Made by a program: the position numbers and the translations under genes. A DNA stretch of 18,681 nucleotides from assembly GCA_050730835.1 (NCBI GenBank), contig JBOHNS010000009.1, forward strand, positions 1 through 18,681. The letters run 5' to 3'. This document shows, in pieces, positions 18,681 to 18,681 of this stretch. The stretch's first letter is position 1; the number at the start of each line of letters is the position of its first letter. This DNA comes from JBOHNS01 sp050730835 (lineage in GTDB: Bacteria > Patescibacteriota > Saccharimonadia > Saccharimonadales > UBA4665). A model generated the notes under the pieces. It worked only from the letters and a program-made list of their open reading frames with translations, had not been told where the DNA came from and made no database searches.

Positions 18681-18681
18681 T

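Noticed and set aside
1..18681. Alternative genetic code (TGA as Gly) as in some CPR bacteria
   Set aside because: ksgA, the surface protein and the tpiA leader frame end naturally at TGA, and no conserved protein reads through TGA.

Overview
The window looks like a chromosomal piece of a Candidatus Saccharibacteria (TM7, Patescibacteria/CPR) genome or a close relative. This is inferred from gene content and style: TGA works as an ordinary stop, CTAG/GCTAGC is very common, most genes have no Shine-Dalgarno motif, an Rpf-type muralytic protein is present as in the actinobacterial hosts of this group, and cell-surface proteins are low-complexity. No 16S rRNA gene is present, so the phylum is an inference.

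Region 1-950: the end of an unknown gene, then on the minus strand a ribbon-helix-helix antitoxin followed by only the N-terminal stub of a ParE/RelE-type toxin, and a small four-helix membrane protein. Region 1000-5700: a tight plus-strand cluster pyk, pgk, tpiA and an acidic, disordered protein anchored by one C-terminal membrane helix. Between pgk and tpiA lies a remnant: the first codons of a second tpiA, encoding the same RKKIIVGNW peptide with different synonymous codons, running into about 180 bp of AT-richer DNA. The reading frame ends in a GTGA overlap with the start of the intact tpiA.

Region 5700-9500: a structured intergenic segment and pcrA (UvrD-family helicase). PcrA is split by a 363-residue intein placed in helicase motif III. 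The intein appears to carry a GIY-YIG-like rather than a LAGLIDADG nuclease module. A second in-frame insertion of about 65 residues near the N terminus is encoded by a palindromic DNA element. Region 9350-12111: a 36-bp near-perfect palindrome, an RpfB-like transglycosylase, ksgA (the rpfB-ksgA order is also seen in Actinobacteria) and a MarR regulator with a dyad over its own -35 box.

Region 12092-14390: a minus-strand surface protein (cohesin-like fold, Pro/Ala linker, one membrane helix, cytoplasmic tail), eight perfect AGTAGTT heptamers just downstream of a promoter, then ssrA (tmRNA). The tmRNA is unusually long (568 nt), with an added structured arm, a tag ending in VPVLA and an atypical T-loop. 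Region 14391-18681: an SMT-like SAM methyltransferase, a secreted Ser/Asn/Gly-rich repeat protein, an orphan RsbW-like ATPase, a peroxiredoxin-like protein with a CPWC motif, a DUF998-like membrane protein, and the 3' end of an IS30-family transposase entering from the right edge.

A recurring signal is that several genes (the antitoxin, pcrA, marR, the methyltransferase, the DUF998-like gene) have a -10 hexamer 6-9 nt before an ATG, which suggests leaderless transcripts. Only tpiA and the Ser/Asn/Gly-rich gene have a clear, well-spaced AGGAG. The strongest candidates for something undescribed are the tpiA remnant with its coupled leader ORF, the expanded tmRNA with its heptamer repeat, and the palindromic element inside pcrA.
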